64,000 bases of DNA from an uncultured Bacteroidales bacterium (GTDB lineage: Bacteria; Bacteroidota; Bacteroidia; Bacteroidales; UBA932): contig CASEBV010000012.1 in NCBI GenBank assembly GCA_949286415.1, positions 62,001-126,000 of the forward strand, read 5' to 3'. Numbering within the stretch: position 1 is the stretch's first letter; each line of letters begins with the position of its first letter. The notes under the pieces are model-generated. The model did no database searches and had not been told where the DNA came from. It saw only the letters and a program-made list of their open reading frames with translations. Of this stretch, positions 8,516-16,230 are shown in pieces. The position numbers and the translations under genes were made by a program.

Positions 8516-9157
8516 TTATCCGACTACCCACACGAGCACATGTCTGTCAAAGGTGATGTACTCAAGGTCGAACTCTTCCTCATAGCCGTCTTTGTGGATG
8601 AAGGTGGCCTGCATTTCTCCTTCGTCCTTAGGGTTGAAGCGTCTGACCTGAATCTGTTCGGCGAAGTCGACCTTGTTCTGGGACATCCTCTTGAAAATGG
8701 CCTCCTTGGCGCACCAGTACAGGGCAAGCTGTTCGCTGATTCTTTCGTCATCATCGTCGAGGTCATCCCTTTCTTCGTCCGACAGAGCCTTTTCGCGCAC
8801 GGCGGTGAAATCCCGGTCAATGGACTCCATGTCTATGCCCAGGTCCTCTTCCTGATGGGTGATGATGGCTACATATTTTTCTGTATGGGTGATGCTTATG
8901 TTTGTGATGCAGTTTTCAAGGAACGGCTTTCCGTTGTCGTGGTGGCTGAGGTATACCTTGTCCTCGAAGACTTCATTCAGCAGAGCCCTGACGGCAAGCC
9001 TCTGCTTGCGCAGGCTTTCGCTGCGTATGAGCGATATCTCTTCCATTTCATCTGAGGGCACGGAACTCAACTGCAGCAGTTCGTCTTCCGTCTCAGTGAT
9101 TTTCCACACCGATATCTCGGCCTTGTTCTCAAGTGTTTTTCTCAGATATAGTCCCAT
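8516..9157 (-). CDS. 4'-phosphopantetheinyl transferase superfamily protein
   Basis: This enzyme moves the phosphopantetheine arm of CoA onto carrier-protein serines. The 213-residue protein has the magnesium motif GIDMESIDRDF and the second motif WCAKEAIFK, the Sfp/AcpT-type signature. ATG at 9157 (MGLYLRKTLENK) is preferred over an upstream in-frame TTG. It probably shares a promoter with the 64-residue gene upstream and stops before the hairpin at 8437-8462. Its carrier-protein target is not encoded nearby; as the protein is longer than AcpS it may serve fatty-acid or secondary-metabolite carriers. Confidence 0.9.
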   Translation of the reverse strand: MGLYLRKTLENKAEISVWKITETEDELLQLSSVPSDEMEEISLIRSESLRKQRLAVRALLNEVFEDKVYLSHHDNGKPFLENCITNISITHTEKYVAIITHQEEDLGIDMESIDRDFTAVREKALSDEERDDLDDDDERISEQLALYWCAKEAIFKRMSQNKVDFAEQIQVRRFNPKDEGEMQATFIHKDGYEEEFDLEYITFDRHVLVWVVG

Positions 9158-9187
9158 TATATGTTTGAAAAGCAAAAAGTTCTGTCA

Positions 9188-9382
9188 TCAAGACGCGAAA
9201 TCTCCGGGCGTGCCGACATACGAAAGCCCCGTGCGCACAGAATATGTGTACACGGTATGATGTTCAGGCATATAGTCATCGGGGCCTGTTCCAAAAATCA
9301 TGAAGATGCTGTCCGCCAGCGGATCTTCAGATGTCTGATCCGCCGTAGACTGATTCGTCAGTATTGGACTGGGAGGTTCCAC
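9188..9382 (-). CDS. Small hypothetical protein (64 aa)
   Basis: A 64-residue frame with GTG start lies about 25 bases downstream of a perfect -7 element (9408-9415) and 30 bases upstream of the phosphopantetheinyl transferase gene, so it would be the first gene of that unit. It is acidic, lacks a membrane helix, and contains the stretches DPLADSIFMIFG and YTYSVRTGLSYVGTPG. I recognise no family. Its reality rests on position, promoter and protein-like composition; the GTG start is uncertain and there is no ribosome-binding site. Confidence 0.45.
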   Translation of the reverse strand: MEPPSPILTNQSTADQTSEDPLADSIFMIFGTGPDDYMPEHHTVYTYSVRTGLSYVGTPGDFAS

Positions 9383-9407
9383 TTGTCTTAAAATTAAATT
9401 GCGACTG

Positions 9408-9415
9408 CAAATATA
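9408..9415 (-). promoter_or_regulatory. Promoter -7 element (TATATTTG), leftward
   Basis: A perfect TAnnTTTG match on the minus strand before the 64-residue gene and the phosphopantetheinyl transferase gene. It is back to back with the mdh promoter, 13 bases away. Confidence 0.6.
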
Positions 9416-9428
9416 GTTATTTTTTTAT

Positions 9429-9436
9429 TATATTTG
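9429..9436 (+). promoter_or_regulatory. Promoter -7 element (TATATTTG) of mdh
   Basis: A perfect TAnnTTTG match 36 bases before the mdh ATG, following a T-rich tract. It forms a divergent pair with the element at 9408-9415. Confidence 0.65.
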
Positions 9437-9472
9437 CGGTCTGCATGAAAATACATTTAAATTTATATTATT

Positions 9473-10468
9473 ATGAGTTTCCTGACAAATGACAAACTGA
9501 CCATTGTCGGCGCAGCCGGAATGATCGGATCAAACATGGTCCAGACGGCCATGATGATGAAGCTTACTCCGAACATCTGCCTTTATGACCCATACGGACC
9601 GGGTCTTGAGGGAGTTGCCGAGGAAATGTACCATTGCGCATTCGACGGTGCGAACATCACATGGACAACTGATATGAAGGAGGCTTTGACCGGCGCCAAG
9701 TATGTCATTTCTTCCGGCGGAGCTCCGCGCAAGCAGGGCATGACAAGGGAGGATCTTCTGAAGGGCAACTGCGAGATTGCAGAGCAGCTCGGAAAGGATC
9801 TCAAGTCATATTGTCCGGATGTCAAGCATGTTGTGATAATATTCAACCCTGCGGATCTCACCGGTCTTGTCACTCTTCTTCATTCAGGCCTGAAGCCTTC
9901 TCAGGTGACGACTCTTGCGGCTCTTGACTCGACCCGTCTGCAGAGCGCCCTTGCCAAGGAATTCGGTGTCCAGCAGTGCAAAGTCGCCAATTGCCACACT
10001 TACGGCGGACACGGCGAGCAGATGGCCGTATTCGCATCAAAGGTGACAGTCGACGGCAAGCCGTTCTCCGAGCTTCTCGGCACTAAGCTTCCTCTCGTCA
10101 GATGGGAAGAAATAAAGGGCAATGTCATCCAGGGCGGAAAGAGAATCATCGAGCTCCGCGGCCGCTCTTCATTCCAGAGCCCTGCGTATGTGTCTGTCGA
10201 GATGATTGCTGCGGCCATGGGCGGCAAGAAATTCGAGTGGCCTGCAGGATGCTATGTCAACACCGGTAAATATCACAATGTGATGATGGCGATGCCTACG
10301 GTGATTGACGCTGCCGGCGTCCACTACGGAGAGGTTGAGGGTACTCCTGAGGAAATGGCTGCCCTTGATGCATCCTACGAGCATCTCTGCAAGATGCGCG
10401 ATGAGATTATCTCGCTGAACATCATCCCTCCTGTATCAGAATGGAAGACTGTCAATCCGAATCTGTAG
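9473..10468 (+). CDS. mdh: Malate dehydrogenase
   Basis: The 331-residue LDH/MDH-fold enzyme interconverts malate and oxaloacetate with NAD(H). In anaerobic Bacteroidales it serves the reductive branch toward fumarate and succinate. Visible are the dinucleotide loop GAAGMIGSN (residues 13-21), the NPADLTGL segment, the substrate arginine region STRLQSAL and the catalytic His in NCHTYGGHGEQ. The gene is monocistronic: it has its own promoter 36 bases upstream and a strong terminator 22 bases downstream. Confidence 0.95.
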   Translation: MSFLTNDKLTIVGAAGMIGSNMVQTAMMMKLTPNICLYDPYGPGLEGVAEEMYHCAFDGANITWTTDMKEALTGAKYVISSGGAPRKQGMTREDLLKGNCEIAEQLGKDLKSYCPDVKHVVIIFNPADLTGLVTLLHSGLKPSQVTTLAALDSTRLQSALAKEFGVQQCKVANCHTYGGHGEQMAVFASKVTVDGKPFSELLGTKLPLVRWEEIKGNVIQGGKRIIELRGRSSFQSPAYVSVEMIAAAMGGKKFEWPAGCYVNTGKYHNVMMAMPTVIDAAGVHYGEVEGTPEEMAALDASYEHLCKMRDEIISLNIIPPVSEWKTVNPNL

Positions 10469-10490
10469 AGGCGGATATATGAAATTTCCC

Positions 10491-10526
10491 GAGGACCGGA
10501 CCTGTTTGGACCCGGTCCTCTTTTTT
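10491..10526 (+). terminator. Rho-independent terminator of mdh
   Basis: A GAGGACCGG / CCGGTCCTC stem with a short loop is followed directly by TTTTTT. It lies 22 bases after the mdh stop. Confidence 0.9.
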
Positions 10527-10594
10527 GTCCCGGCAGCAAGTCCTGTTTTTCAAATTTTGTTACCGTTAAATTTTTATGACTGAAAAAATTTAAG

Positions 10595-10602
10595 TAGTTT
10601 TG
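10595..10602 (+). promoter_or_regulatory. Promoter -7 element (TAGTTTTG) of the transketolase operon
   Basis: A TAnnTTTG match 65 bases before the transketolase N-subunit start. The leader it predicts begins close to the inverted repeat at 10609-10630. Confidence 0.55.
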
Positions 10603-10608
10603 CGCCTG

Positions 10609-10630
10609 CATGAGCAATCTGATGCTCATG
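10609..10630 (+). repeat. Inverted repeat at the 5' end of the transketolase leader
   Basis: Perfect 8-base arms CATGAGCA and TGCTCATG with a 6-base loop sit a few bases after the -7 element. The hairpin would lie at the very 5' end of the mRNA. The octamer CAATCTGA also occurs twice here (10615 and 10635). Confidence 0.5.
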
Positions 10631-10666
10631 AACACAATCTGACGGGAATTTTTAACAAGACGCACA

Positions 10667-11512
10667 ATGGCAAGTATTGATGAATTGAAGAGAATTTCCT
10701 CCCAAGTGAGGAGAGACATCATCAGAATGGTCACGGGGGCAAAGTCCGGCCATCCCGGCGGGTCCATGAGCAGTACTGATTTTCTTGTTGCACTGTATTT
10801 CAATGTGATGGACCATGATCCTGCTTCATGGACGAGGGACAGCCGGGGACAGGATGCATTCATCCTTTCCGCAGGACATCTGAGTCCTCTGTATTATTCT
10901 GTCCTTGCCAGATGCGGTTATTTCCCGGTTTCAGAGCTGGGCACATTCCGAAAGCTCGGCACGAGGCTGCAGGGTCATCCTTCCGTTGACAGGGATCTTC
11001 CCGGAGTTGTGCAGACATCCGGATCTCTCGGACAGGGGCTTTCTGCTGCAGTGGGCGTTGCAATCGGCAAGAAGATGGACAATGACCCGCATCTTGTGTA
11101 TGTTCTTGTCGGCGACGGGGAATGCGAGGAAGGCCAGATCTGGGAAGCAGCCATGTTTGCCTCCCACCATAAGGTGGACAATCTCATAGCAGTGACAGAC
11201 TGGAACAGGCAGCAGATAGACGGAAATATCAATGATGTTGCAGGAGTGGGGGATTTGAGGCCGAAGTGGGAGGCATTCGGATGGGCTGTGCTTGAATGTG
11301 ACGGACATGATTTCGGTTCAATCCTCAAGACCTGTTCTGATGCAAAGGCAGCCTGCGGCCAGGGCCGTCCTGTCATGATTCTCATGAAGACGGTAATGGG
11401 AGAAGGGGTTGACTTCATGGCCGGGACCAACGAGTGGCACGGCAAGGCTCCGAACCAGGAGCAGTGCGGGGTGGCCCTGTCTCAGCTTGAGGAGACCTTG
11501 GGCGACTATTGA
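10667..11512 (+). CDS. Transketolase, N-terminal (thiamine-diphosphate binding) subunit
   Basis: The 281-residue protein corresponds to the N-terminal half of transketolase. Landmarks are KSGHPGGSMS, the GSLGQGLS loop and the thiamine-diphosphate/metal motif GDGECEEGQIWEA. With the C-terminal subunit encoded next, it would transfer two-carbon units in the non-oxidative pentose phosphate pathway. Split transketolases of this kind are well known in anaerobes and some archaea. The ATG start follows a hairpin-containing leader. The gap to the second subunit is 59 bases. Confidence 0.95.
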   Translation: MASIDELKRISSQVRRDIIRMVTGAKSGHPGGSMSSTDFLVALYFNVMDHDPASWTRDSRGQDAFILSAGHLSPLYYSVLARCGYFPVSELGTFRKLGTRLQGHPSVDRDLPGVVQTSGSLGQGLSAAVGVAIGKKMDNDPHLVYVLVGDGECEEGQIWEAAMFASHHKVDNLIAVTDWNRQQIDGNINDVAGVGDLRPKWEAFGWAVLECDGHDFGSILKTCSDAKAACGQGRPVMILMKTVMGEGVDFMAGTNEWHGKAPNQEQCGVALSQLEETLGDY

Positions 11513-11571
11513 CGGCCGGCCTCAATCAAATCGGGAATATATTCGGAATCATATCAGAAAATCATGCGGAA

Positions 11572-12531
11572 ATGAAAAAATATATAAATACCGGCAACAA
11601 GGATACCAGAAGCGGTTTCGGTGCAGGACTTCATGAGGCTGGCAAGAGAGACCCGAGAATCATGGCTCTGTCGGCGGATCTCGCCAGTTCAGTCAAGATG
11701 GATGCATTTTTCAAGGAATTTCCGGACAGGTTCATCCAGTGCGGTATTGCGGAAGCCAATATGATAGGCGTGGCTGCAGGCCTTGCCATTTCAGGAAAGA
11801 TTCCGTTCGCCGGCTCCTTTGCCGAGTTTGTCACAGGCAGAGTCTATGACCAGATTCGTCAGGAGGTCGCATACGGACAGGTGAATGTCAAGATTGCCGC
11901 ATCGCATTCCGGACTTACTCTTGGAGAGGACGGGGCGACTCATCAGACCATGGAGGACATCGCCCTGATGCGCGCTCTTCCTGGCATGGTGGTCATCAAT
12001 CCATGTGACTATAACCAGACGAAGGCCGCCACTTTGGCTGCTGCAAAATATGTCGGACCGGTATATCTCCGTTTCGGCCGGCCGGCAATGCCTAATTTTA
12101 CTCCGTTTGACCAGGAGTTCATAATCGGCAAGGCCGTAATGATGACGGAAGGCACGGATGTGACGATATTTGCCACGGGGCATCTCGTCTGGGAGGCGCT
12201 TCAGGCTGCCGAACAGCTGGAGGCGGAAGGCATTTTTGCCGAAGTCATCGATATCGCGACCATCAAGCCTCTTGATGCCGAGGCTGTCGTGGCTTCTGTG
12301 CGCAAGACAGGTGCCGCCGTTTGCGCAGAGGAGCACAATGCTGTCGGCGGACTGGGTGAAGCCATAGCATACGCCCTTTCCGGCGGTTGTCCTGTTCCGC
12401 TTGAGTTTGTCAACGGCGGAGACAGATTCGGCCAGTCCGGTACCCCGGCGGAGCTTCTGAAAGCATACGGCCTTGATGCAGAGCACATTGCTGCCGCTAC
12501 CAGAAGGGCAATCGCAAGAAAGAGGATATGA
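11572..12531 (+). CDS. Transketolase, C-terminal (pyrimidine-binding) subunit
   Basis: The 319-residue partner carries the PYR domain (DLASSVKM, then FIQCGIAEANMIGVAAGLA with the catalytic Glu) and the C-terminal transketolase domain ending near QSGTPAELLKAYGL. The same frame is open upstream to 11509 with a TTG, but ATG at 11572 (MKKYINTGNKDTRSGFG) matches where the domain begins. It must pair with the preceding gene to make one active site. The ECF sigma gene starts 19 bases after its stop. Confidence 0.95.
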   Translation: MKKYINTGNKDTRSGFGAGLHEAGKRDPRIMALSADLASSVKMDAFFKEFPDRFIQCGIAEANMIGVAAGLAISGKIPFAGSFAEFVTGRVYDQIRQEVAYGQVNVKIAASHSGLTLGEDGATHQTMEDIALMRALPGMVVINPCDYNQTKAATLAAAKYVGPVYLRFGRPAMPNFTPFDQEFIIGKAVMMTEGTDVTIFATGHLVWEALQAAEQLEAEGIFAEVIDIATIKPLDAEAVVASVRKTGAAVCAEEHNAVGGLGEAIAYALSGGCPVPLEFVNGGDRFGQSGTPAELLKAYGLDAEHIAAATRRAIARKRI

Positions 12532-12550
12532 CTGTCGCCGCGGGCAGACG

Positions 12551-13090
12551 ATGAATGACAGTGAGATATACGCCCTCTATGTTTCCGGCGATTGTGAGAA
12601 GGCGTTCAATGAGATCGTAAAGAAATACAGCGAACGGCTCTATTGGCATATCCGCAGTTTTGCATGTTCACATCAGGATGCAGATGACATCCTTCAGGAT
12701 ACATTTGTAAAAATATGGAACGCGCTTCCCTCATTCCGTGGAGAGGCGCGTCTTTTTACATGGATATGGCGCATTGCCACCAACCAGGTGCTGAACCATA
12801 TCCGTCATGAGCGGCTCAGGAATTTCCTGACACCTGTTTCCGAGGCTCGTCCGTATCTGGAAACTCTTGAGGCTGACCCGTATTTCAATGGCGATGATGC
12901 TCAGAAGCGTCTTCTGGCTGCAATAGAGAAGCTTCCTCCGAAGCAGCGCATGGTCTTTGTCATGCGTTATTTTGAAGAACTTGAATACAAGGATATTTCA
13001 GAAATCATGCATTCTTCTGTCGGTTCCCTGAAAGCATCTTATCATCATGCGTATATGAAAATCAAGAAAGAAATCTCCGGGGATTCATGA
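12551..13090 (+). CDS. ECF-type RNA polymerase sigma factor
   Basis: The 179-residue protein has sigma region 2 near residues 20-85 (SHQDADDILQDTFVKIWNAL, then FTWIWRIATNQ) and region 4 near 120-170 (LPPKQRMVFVMRYFEELEYKDIS). ATG at 12551 is the first start that fits the domain; longer in-frame extensions into the transketolase gene are rejected. It is followed by a small single-span protein and a Spy-like exported protein, a common Bacteroidales envelope-stress module. Its only 19-base distance from the transketolase gene suggests at least partial co-transcription. Confidence 0.94.
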   Translation: MNDSEIYALYVSGDCEKAFNEIVKKYSERLYWHIRSFACSHQDADDILQDTFVKIWNALPSFRGEARLFTWIWRIATNQVLNHIRHERLRNFLTPVSEARPYLETLEADPYFNGDDAQKRLLAAIEKLPPKQRMVFVMRYFEELEYKDISEIMHSSVGSLKASYHHAYMKIKKEISGDS

Positions 13091-13167
13091 GATTTTTTCA
13101 TTCCCCCGTTTAACCTTTTCATTGTGGCGGTGTCCAATGAGTGTTTTGTGCAACAAGAAGCAGAATT

Positions 13168-13548
13168 ATGAAAAAATTGCCATACGATGTGCCTGACGGC
13201 TATTTTGGTTCACTCCAGGGGCGGCTTGCATCTGTCTGCGGGGACCGGCCTGTGCGGAATAGGGTCCTGTATGCCGGAGTGGCAGCCTGTCTCGCAATAG
13301 CAGTTGTCTGCGGTTTCCTTTTTGGGGGCGGCAACCGTGCGGCTGATGCGGATTATCTGTATGGTGACGGCGGGCTTGCCGTGTCGGGGCTGTCTGCGGA
13401 TGAGGTCTATGAAGAGTTTCTCTATTCGGATCTGATTCCTGAGACTGACCCTGATTTGTTTTTCTACGATGAGTCTGCTGAATATTATACGGACGGGACG
13501 GATGAGGCGGGAGCAGGGAATGACACGCTGATGATTGATGATTTATAA
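13168..13548 (+). CDS. Small single-span protein, probable anti-sigma factor
   Basis: The 126-residue protein begins KKLPYDVPDGYFGSLQGRL, a head also seen in Bacteroidales proteins encoded directly after ECF sigma genes. A transmembrane helix follows at residues ~38-55 (VAACLAIAVVCGFLFGG). The outer part is very acidic (many D and E, with SADEVYEEFLYSDLIPETD). It has no zinc-binding anti-sigma motif. The sigma-restraining role is inferred from position and topology. ATG at 13168 is chosen over 13141 because the upstream residues do not look like protein of this family. Confidence 0.7.
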   Translation: MKKLPYDVPDGYFGSLQGRLASVCGDRPVRNRVLYAGVAACLAIAVVCGFLFGGGNRAADADYLYGDGGLAVSGLSADEVYEEFLYSDLIPETDPDLFFYDESAEYYTDGTDEAGAGNDTLMIDDL

Positions 13549-13568
13549 TGATTTAAATGGAGACGATT

Positions 13569-14054
13569 ATGAAAAGATTTGTTTCAATGGCAGTATTTCT
13601 GCTGATTTCTGCGGCAACAACGGCATATGCCCAGCCCCCGCATGGAAAATGTGACAATGGCTGGAGAGACCGCATGAGGACAGAACGCATTGCTTTCCTG
13701 ACGGAGGCCATGGACATGACTCCGGAAATGGCAGAGAAGTTCTGGCCTGTATACAATGATGTCCAGAATCAGAAGAGAGACGCCCAGATGAAAGTTATGG
13801 ATGCATATCGCGTCCTCGAGGAGGCTGTCAGGTCCGGAAAGCCGGAATCCGAAATGACGGCAGCCCTGGACGATTACCTGAAGGCCCTCGCGTCAAGGCG
13901 TGATGTCAACAAAAAAGCAGAAACCAGACTCAAGTCTGTCCTTTCTGATGCCGAACTGGCAAAATATTATGTGGCAGACGAGAGATTCCGCCGCGAACAG
14001 GTGCACAGGCTGCATCATGGTCCGCGTCCGGACTTTGACAGGAGGTCTTTATAG
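13569..14054 (+). CDS. Exported Spy/CpxP-like protein
   Basis: The 161-residue protein has a signal peptide (FVSMAVFLLISAATTAYAQ) and a helical, charged mature part. A segment near residues 40-55 (AMDMTPEMAEKFWPVYND) resembles the LTxxQ-type repeats of Spy/CpxP and the periplasmic metal-sensor family. The C-terminus is His/Arg-rich (HRLHHGPRP). Such proteins act as periplasmic chaperones or stress sensors. Its place after the sigma and anti-sigma genes supports an envelope-stress role. The start at 13569 (MKRFVSMAV) is preferred over 13557. Its stop overlaps the 3' end of the convergent methyltransferase gene by 6 bases. Confidence 0.75.
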   Translation: MKRFVSMAVFLLISAATTAYAQPPHGKCDNGWRDRMRTERIAFLTEAMDMTPEMAEKFWPVYNDVQNQKRDAQMKVMDAYRVLEEAVRSGKPESEMTAALDDYLKALASRRDVNKKAETRLKSVLSDAELAKYYVADERFRREQVHRLHHGPRPDFDRRSL

Positions 14055-14915
14055 GCTTGTGAGGAAATTGGACAGCAGGGACCTGTAGTCTTCGGACCAG
14101 GTCCCTGCTTCTTGTATGGATATGGTCTCTTCCTGAAGAGTCCCCGGCCGTTTTCTGGAAAATTCCGTCAGAATCCTTTTCGGCTTTTTCCTCGGGACAG
14201 TTTTTATGTTGATGAGTCTGGACAGATATAATCCGTCTGCGGCGGCGGTGCGTGTCAGTGCGGTCCTTTCCTCAGAAGGAAGAATGAGAGCCAGTCTCCC
14301 GTCTTCGCTGAGATACTTTTGGGCAAAGGTGATGATGTCTCCCCAGGAAAGTGATTCGGAATGCCGTGCATGGCAGCGCCTTGGGTCCGGAGCTTTCAGG
14401 TCTCCGCCATAATATGGAGGATTGGAGAAGATCATGTCAAACCTTGCTCCGGCTTTCCCGGATGTATTGCCTCCGGCAGAAAAATTGCCTTCAATTGACG
14501 TCTCGAAATCCTTCAGTGAGGCGTGGACGGCAGCCAACTTGTCTTTCCAGTCGCTTCTTCTGAAATTCTCATCCGCTTCTGCCGCCGAGTCCTCGTCTAT
14601 ATCTATCCCGGTAATGCGGAAGTCGGCCGCGGCCGGATTATGATTGCCGGTCAGCTCCGATAGTCTCTGGGCAGCCATCAAAGCTATGGTTCCGGTCCCT
14701 GTCCCGATGTCCAGCAGCCGCCTTTCCTTCCCGCTCAAGGACATGGCTGCGCCAAGAAGCACCCCGTCGGTATTCACTTTCATCGCAGACCGGCGGTTGA
14801 TGACTGAGAATCTCTTGAATCGGAAGACTGTTTCTTCCGATGCCGTATCCTCTGCCTTCTGGCTGCAGGTATCTGTGTCCGGGGTGTCTGTTCTTATGTC
14901 CGTGCTGTCAGTCAT
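14049..14915 (-). CDS. tRNA1(Val) (adenine(37)-N6)-methyltransferase-like protein
   Basis: The 288-residue SAM-dependent methyltransferase has motif [15 protein letters not shown] (near residue 70) and the adenine-N6 catalytic motif NPPY in [11 protein letters not shown]. The F-R-F-K-F/R-F-x-V ... [10 protein letters not shown] opening is that of the YfiC/TrmN6 family. About 35 poorly conserved, Thr/Asp-rich residues precede it. ATG at 14915 overlaps the lolD stop (ATGA), so the pair is translationally coupled. Near its 3' end the coding sequence contains a perfect 12-base inverted repeat, which may act as terminator for the opposing operon. Confidence 0.88.
   Translation of the reverse strand: MTDSTDIRTDTPDTDTCSQKAEDTASEETVFRFKRFSVINRRSAMKVNTDGVLLGAAMSLSGKERRLLDIGTGTGTIALMAAQRLSELTGNHNPAAADFRITGIDIDEDSAAEADENFRRSDWKDKLAAVHASLKDFETSIEGNFSAGGNTSGKAGARFDMIFSNPPYYGGDLKAPDPRRCHARHSESLSWGDIITFAQKYLSEDGRLALILPSEERTALTRTAAADGLYLSRLINIKTVPRKKPKRILTEFSRKRPGTLQEETISIQEAGTWSEDYRSLLSNFLTSL
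14074..14109 (+). terminator. Hairpin inside the methyltransferase 3' end, possible terminator of the ECF/Spy operon
   Basis: Perfect 12-base arms (AGCAGGGACCTG and its complement) with a 12-base loop start 19 bases after the stop of the Spy-like gene. The following bases (TCTTGTA) are only weakly T-rich. It lies within coding sequence of the opposite strand. Confidence 0.45.
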
Positions 14916-15580
14916 GTATTTTCGTCTTCTGTCAGAAAAAGCCCGTCTTTCATGAATAATGTCCTGTCGCACATCCTGGCAAGTTCCGGGTCGTGTGTGA
15001 CGATTATTATTGTCTGGCCGTATTTGTCTCTCAGCCTGAAAAACAGTCTGTGCAGGTCTTCTTTGGTCGCCGAATCAAGGTTGCCTGACGGCTCATCGGC
15101 AAAAAGCACGGCCGGGTTGTTTACAAGGGCCCTTGCTATTGCGACCCTCTGCTGTTCACCTCCGGACAGTTCTGCCGGCTTGTGGCTGTATCTCTGCGAC
15201 AGCCCGAGGTCATCAAGAAGGCTTTCGGCCTTTGCCTTTGCCTCTTTTTCCGACTTGCCGCCAATCAGGGCCGGAATCATGACATTCTCAACCGAAGTAA
15301 ATTCTGGAAGGAGATGATGGAACTGGAAAACAAACCCGATATGCCTGTTCCGGAATTCGGAGATTCTGTCCCGGCCCAGATTCAGCACATTTGTGCCTCC
15401 TATCATCAGTGTCCCTTTGTCAGGACGCATCAGTGTCCCGAGAATCTGCAGTAACGTGGATTTCCCTGCCCCTGACGCTCCCATGATGGACACAACTTCT
15501 GACTGTCCGGCTGTGAAGTCAATCCCCTTGAGGACCTTCAGTTGACCGAATGATTTTTCAATGTCATGCGCTTCAATCAT
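14912..15580 (-). CDS. lolD: LolD-type ABC transporter ATP-binding protein
   Basis: The 222-residue ATPase has Walker A GASGAGKS (residues 34-41), the signature [15 protein letters not shown], Walker [14 protein letters not shown] and the H-loop IIVTHD. The [16 protein letters not shown] segment is typical of the MacB/LolD/FtsE group. It would power lipoprotein release from the inner membrane by LolCE, whose genes are not in the window, so MacB-type export cannot be excluded. ATG at 15580 is chosen over a TTG at 15595. Confidence 0.85.
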   Translation of the reverse strand: MIEAHDIEKSFGQLKVLKGIDFTAGQSEVVSIMGASGAGKSTLLQILGTLMRPDKGTLMIGGTNVLNLGRDRISEFRNRHIGFVFQFHHLLPEFTSVENVMIPALIGGKSEKEAKAKAESLLDDLGLSQRYSHKPAELSGGEQQRVAIARALVNNPAVLFADEPSGNLDSATKEDLHRLFFRLRDKYGQTIIIVTHDPELARMCDRTLFMKDGLFLTEDENT

Positions 15581-15622
15581 TTGTCTATGCTTCAATTATT
15601 CATTGGTTGCCCAAACATTTCC

Positions 15623-15630
15623 CAAAGATA
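15623..15630 (-). promoter_or_regulatory. Promoter -7 element (TATCTTTG) of lolD
   Basis: A perfect minus-strand TAnnTTTG match, 43 bases before the lolD ATG. Confidence 0.6.
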
Positions 15631-15690
15631 GATATTTTAAAAAATATTATAAGAAAGTATTTAAAATTTTGGATATTCAGAAATTAGATG

Positions 15691-15698
15691 TATCTTTG
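15691..15698 (+). promoter_or_regulatory. Promoter -7 element (TATCTTTG) of tRNA-Pro
   Basis: A perfect TAnnTTTG match ending 18 bases before the first base of the tRNA. Confidence 0.7.
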
Positions 15699-15716
15699 CA
15701 GTCCACTTCAAACAAT

Positions 15717-15790
15717 CGGGGTGTGGCGCAGTTGGCTAGCGCATCTGGTTTGGGACCAGAGGGTCCTGTGTTCGAGTCACAGTACCCCGA
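15717..15790 (+). tRNA. tRNA-Pro (anticodon TGG)
   Basis: A 74-base cloverleaf. The acceptor CGGGGTG pairs with TACCCCG, followed by discriminator A. The anticodon arm CTGGT-TTGGGACCAG carries TGG, and the T arm CTGTG/CACAG holds loop TTCGAGT. No CCA is encoded. Confidence 0.97.
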
Positions 15791-15799
15791 CTTTAAGAA

Positions 15800-15838
15800 A
15801 GAGCAATTGATTGATTTTCAGTTGATTGCTCTTTTTTG
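15800..15838 (+). terminator. Rho-independent terminator after tRNA-Pro
   Basis: Stem arms AGAGCAAT and ATTGCTCT are followed by TTTTT, starting 10 bases after the tRNA. Confidence 0.85.
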
Positions 15839-16230
15839 TGCAATGAGGCGATTATGCACGAAATAGTTGGTGGTAATGATGGGGAATCACGGATCAACGG
15901 AAAATCCATGCAGATTTCGTAAACGCGCCCGGTGGACATGTAAAATGACCTCCACCGGCCGTGATTTTCCCGCAAAAGTGTGGCCAATGGCATTTTCAAA
16001 ATGCCGTCGGGCGCGAAAATCCCGCAAAACCGTGCCCGGTGGACAGCATTTTGGTGCTCCACCGGGCGCGCTTCAGAATGACCTCGTGTCGGCAAGACTC
16101 TTCCGGTGTTTACAGAAAGAGTGGTCACTTGGACATTTGGGGTGCCTGTGTCAAAATGTCAATTAACCAAGTCGGTAAGGTATAATGCCTTGAATGCGGG
16201 ACGGCAACAAGGGACTGTAATGCCTGTTTC
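15839..16230. other. Non-coding stretch holding the palindromic repeat (copy A)
   Basis: Nothing here looks like a gene: the open frames consist of the repeat read through. The centre is the palindromic element at 15925-16070. To its right lie about 160 bases with only a weak inverted repeat (GACATTT / AAATGTC near 16132-16160). Confidence 0.7.
15925..16070 (+). repeat. Palindromic interspersed repeat, copy A
   Basis: The element has three palindromes in a row. The first is a stem CCGGTGGA / TCCACCGG (15929-15958). The second is a 17-base palindrome GGCATTTT-C-AAAATGCC (15989-16005). The third is a 13-base-pair stem (CGTGCCCGGTGGA at 16031-16043 with its complement ending at 16070, one G-U pair). 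The start motif G(C/T)GCCCGGTGGA recurs exactly 107 bases apart (15925 and 16032). A second copy lies at 62375-62500. No coding frame or transposase is associated. Confidence 0.85.

Noticed and set aside
7415..9055. 546-codon open frame on the plus strand opposite nrdD and the phosphopantetheinyl transferase gene
   Set aside because: It spans two well-identified genes and their promoter region in antisense and has no recognisable domain; its length comes from codon bias of the opposite strand.
15925..16070. Possible CRISPR array
   Set aside because: Only two start motifs 107 bases apart, with conserved rather than variable sequence between them and no cas genes nearby.
15793..16128. 111-codon minus-strand frame through repeat copy A
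   Set aside because: Its residues are the palindromic repeat read through; the same peptide-like pattern appears at copy B, so it is a repeat artefact rather than a gene.
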